From CAZWBR01 sp964404205 (GTDB lineage Bacteria > Bacteroidota > Bacteroidia > Bacteroidales > Prolixibacteraceae), in contig CAYOJD010000017.1 of NCBI GenBank assembly GCA_964404205.1, forward strand, positions 1 through 33,857: 33,857 nucleotides of DNA. Reading direction: 5' to 3'. The notes below the pieces were generated by a model. It did no database searches and was not told where the DNA came from. It saw nothing but the letters and a program-made list of their open reading frames with translations. Of this stretch, positions 33,601 through 33,857 are shown piece after piece (the first letter of the stretch is position 1; every line of letters starts with the position of its first letter). Made by a program: the position numbers and the translations under genes.

Positions 33601-33788
33601 GGCTGCCCGTTTTGGTCGGTAACTTTACCGGTAATTGATTTTTGCTGCGGTTGTTCAGTTGGAACTGAACCAGCGTAGCTTGCCTTGAGCGAAACGGGTA
33701 GCGCCAGTAAAGCCATAAGCAACAATTTTACTGGTAAACCCGAATGTCTCATAAAAGAGAAGCAACTTCTCAATTTTGAACACTTCAT
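30657..33788 (-). CDS. SusC-family TonB-dependent outer-membrane transporter, second pair
   Basis: A 1043-residue SusC-like importer. A signal peptide (about 1-40, VKLLLMALLALPVSLKASYAG) is followed by a carboxypeptidase-regulatory-like domain (about 51-125: ITGKVTDQNGQPLPGVSVLVKG). A TonB-box region (EEVVAVGYGVQRKVTATGSV) precedes the plug with NTPLVVVDGVANRGMERISPNDIESVTVLKD and AANGVILITTKRG. The barrel runs to a family-typical IITGGITVTF. It has no N-terminal signalling extension. The start at 33788 gives a complete signal, and an internal Met13 is the alternative. The regulator of this pair is not in the window and may lie just upstream of the edge. Confidence 0.95.
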   Translation of the reverse strand: MKCSKLRSCFSFMRHSGLPVKLLLMALLALPVSLKASYAGSVPTEQPQQKSITGKVTDQNGQPLPGVSVLVKGTTTGTITDADGNYTLPAGASAKTLVFSFIGMHAEEIAIGNQNSISVSLKDETIGLEEVVAVGYGVQRKVTATGSVVSSKGAVLEKSPSTNMSNNLVGRMPGLTAVTRSGEPGADGAILRIRGSNTLGDNTPLVVVDGVANRGMERISPNDIESVTVLKDASAAIYGSQAANGVILITTKRGSLGKPKVTININQGFNQPTRIPEMADAAQYASMLNEINYYKNPSGGRYSKYSEEDIQLYSDGTDPWGHPNTDWFGEVFKKWSTQNQQTASISGGTDNMKYFISLGARYEDGYYKHSATNYKQYNFRTNIDGKVNKYISVAFDVSGREELRNYPTRSAGSIFRMLMRGKPNMPAYWPDGTPGPDIEYGDNPAVTTTDATGYDKDKRYILETNLRTVIEIPWVKGLSVTANGSFDKFFKFHKKFETPWYLYTWDGNDDHILNKGKRGLDAPQLTEDMEDTQALNGNIYATWDRTFDEVHNVKVMAGVERRSGMTDIFSAFRKNYISAAVDQLFAGASDQYMSNDGYARQNAYQSYFGRVNYDLNKKYMVEFVWRYDGSYMFPTKKQFGFFPGISAGWRISDENFWKDNIAFIEDFKLRGSWGQTGNDRINEYQYLATYGYLSGKTFVFGTEEEKLLYETKTPNPDVTWEVANQANIGFDATMLNGKLSISADVFNNVRSQILIAQNASVPNSTGLTLPPVNLGKVKNRGAEGSVTYHGKAGEFVYDLSVNGSYSKNEIVFWDETPGVPDYQRSTGRPMGSSLYYQAIGIFNNQAEIDAYPHWAGAQPGDVIFEDVGGPDGKPDGVIDGLDRVMNEKNNFPRFIGGFTANLQYKQFDMTMLVQGAAGAVQYVRAESGEIGNYYKDFADNRWTPENTNADYPRTYNRDEEYWASQGNTFWLRSTDYVRLKNIEIGYSLPLSLNQKLGVAGLRFYVNGQNLITLDKAKLIDPETEAGTSYAPQRIITGGITVTF

Positions 33789-33829
33789 AGAGCATGGTTT
33801 TTTAGTTAAACATTAATTAGCCTAATTCA

Positions 33830-33851
33830 CAAATTTGCATTTAGCAATGCA
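33830..33851 (-). promoter_or_regulatory. Possible promoter and inverted repeat of the second susC
   Basis: Minus-strand CAAATTTG (33837-33830) is a one-mismatch -7 match about 41 bases before the susC ATG. It adjoins the inverted repeat TGCATT-TAGC-AATGCA (33836-33851), which could be an operator. The -33 region lies outside the window. Confidence 0.3.
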
Positions 33852-33857
33852 TTGATT

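Noticed and set aside
15110..33650. Similar DNA around the two susC N-terminal domains as a repeat or duplication
   Set aside because: The shared protein motif GTTTGTIxDADG reflects a common family domain; the genes are otherwise divergent.
1..33857. CRISPR arrays, tRNA or rRNA genes, insertion sequences, integrase or attachment sites
   Set aside because: No regularly spaced repeats, no clover-leaf or rRNA-like stretch and no transposase or recombinase motifs were seen on either strand.

Overview
The window reads as a chromosomal scaffold of a Bacteroidota bacterium, most likely Bacteroidales/Marinilabiliales-like. The grounds are two SusC/SusD pairs, a UpxY-type NusG paralogue heading a surface-polysaccharide cluster, families largely confined to the phylum (DUF4861, DUF6057, DUF6807), and repeated matches to the Bacteroidota -7 promoter motif TAnnTTTG upstream of genes. 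One 10-base N gap (4784-4793) marks a scaffold join. No rRNA, tRNA, CRISPR array, insertion sequence or integrase was recognised.

Region A (1-7219, all minus strand) is one end of an exopolysaccharide/O-antigen-type cluster. In transcription order it holds upxY (antiterminator), rfbA and rfbC (dTDP-sugar synthesis), a winged-helix protein with its own structured leader, a Wzz-like chain-length protein, a Wzx-like flippase, an unrecognised protein, a GT2 glycosyltransferase, and a membrane protein cut by the window edge. The last four junctions are overlapping or nearly so, which indicates one transcript with translational coupling.

Region B (7294-13599) is a uronate-catabolism block. A LacI-family regulator diverges from kduI - kduD-like SDR - DUF4861 lipoprotein. 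A perfect 16-bp palindrome in the divergent gap is the likely operator. A tandem-domain DUF1080 (3-keto-glycoside hydrolase type) protein and an O6-methylguanine-DNA methyltransferase (ogt) follow.

Region C (13596-25319) holds an AraC regulator divergent from susC-susD (which ends in a strong terminator), then a four-gene operon: DUF6807 - Tat-exported Gfo/Idh/MocA - DUF6807 - lipoprotein Gfo/Idh/MocA, bounded by a promoter and a terminator.

Region D (25375-33788, minus strand) holds a second susC-susD pair, then a DUF6057 membrane protein coupled to a beta-propeller lipoprotein with a CxxCH haem motif.

My reading is that the two SusCD pairs import pectin-type or other uronate-containing oligosaccharides, that exported oxidoreductases with DUF1080/DUF6807 proteins process them in the envelope (possibly by 3-keto chemistry), and that KduI/KduD channel unsaturated uronates toward KDG. 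No polysaccharide lyase or classical glycoside hydrolase lies in the window, so depolymerising enzymes must be elsewhere or the oxidative proteins do the cleavage. That last point is inference.
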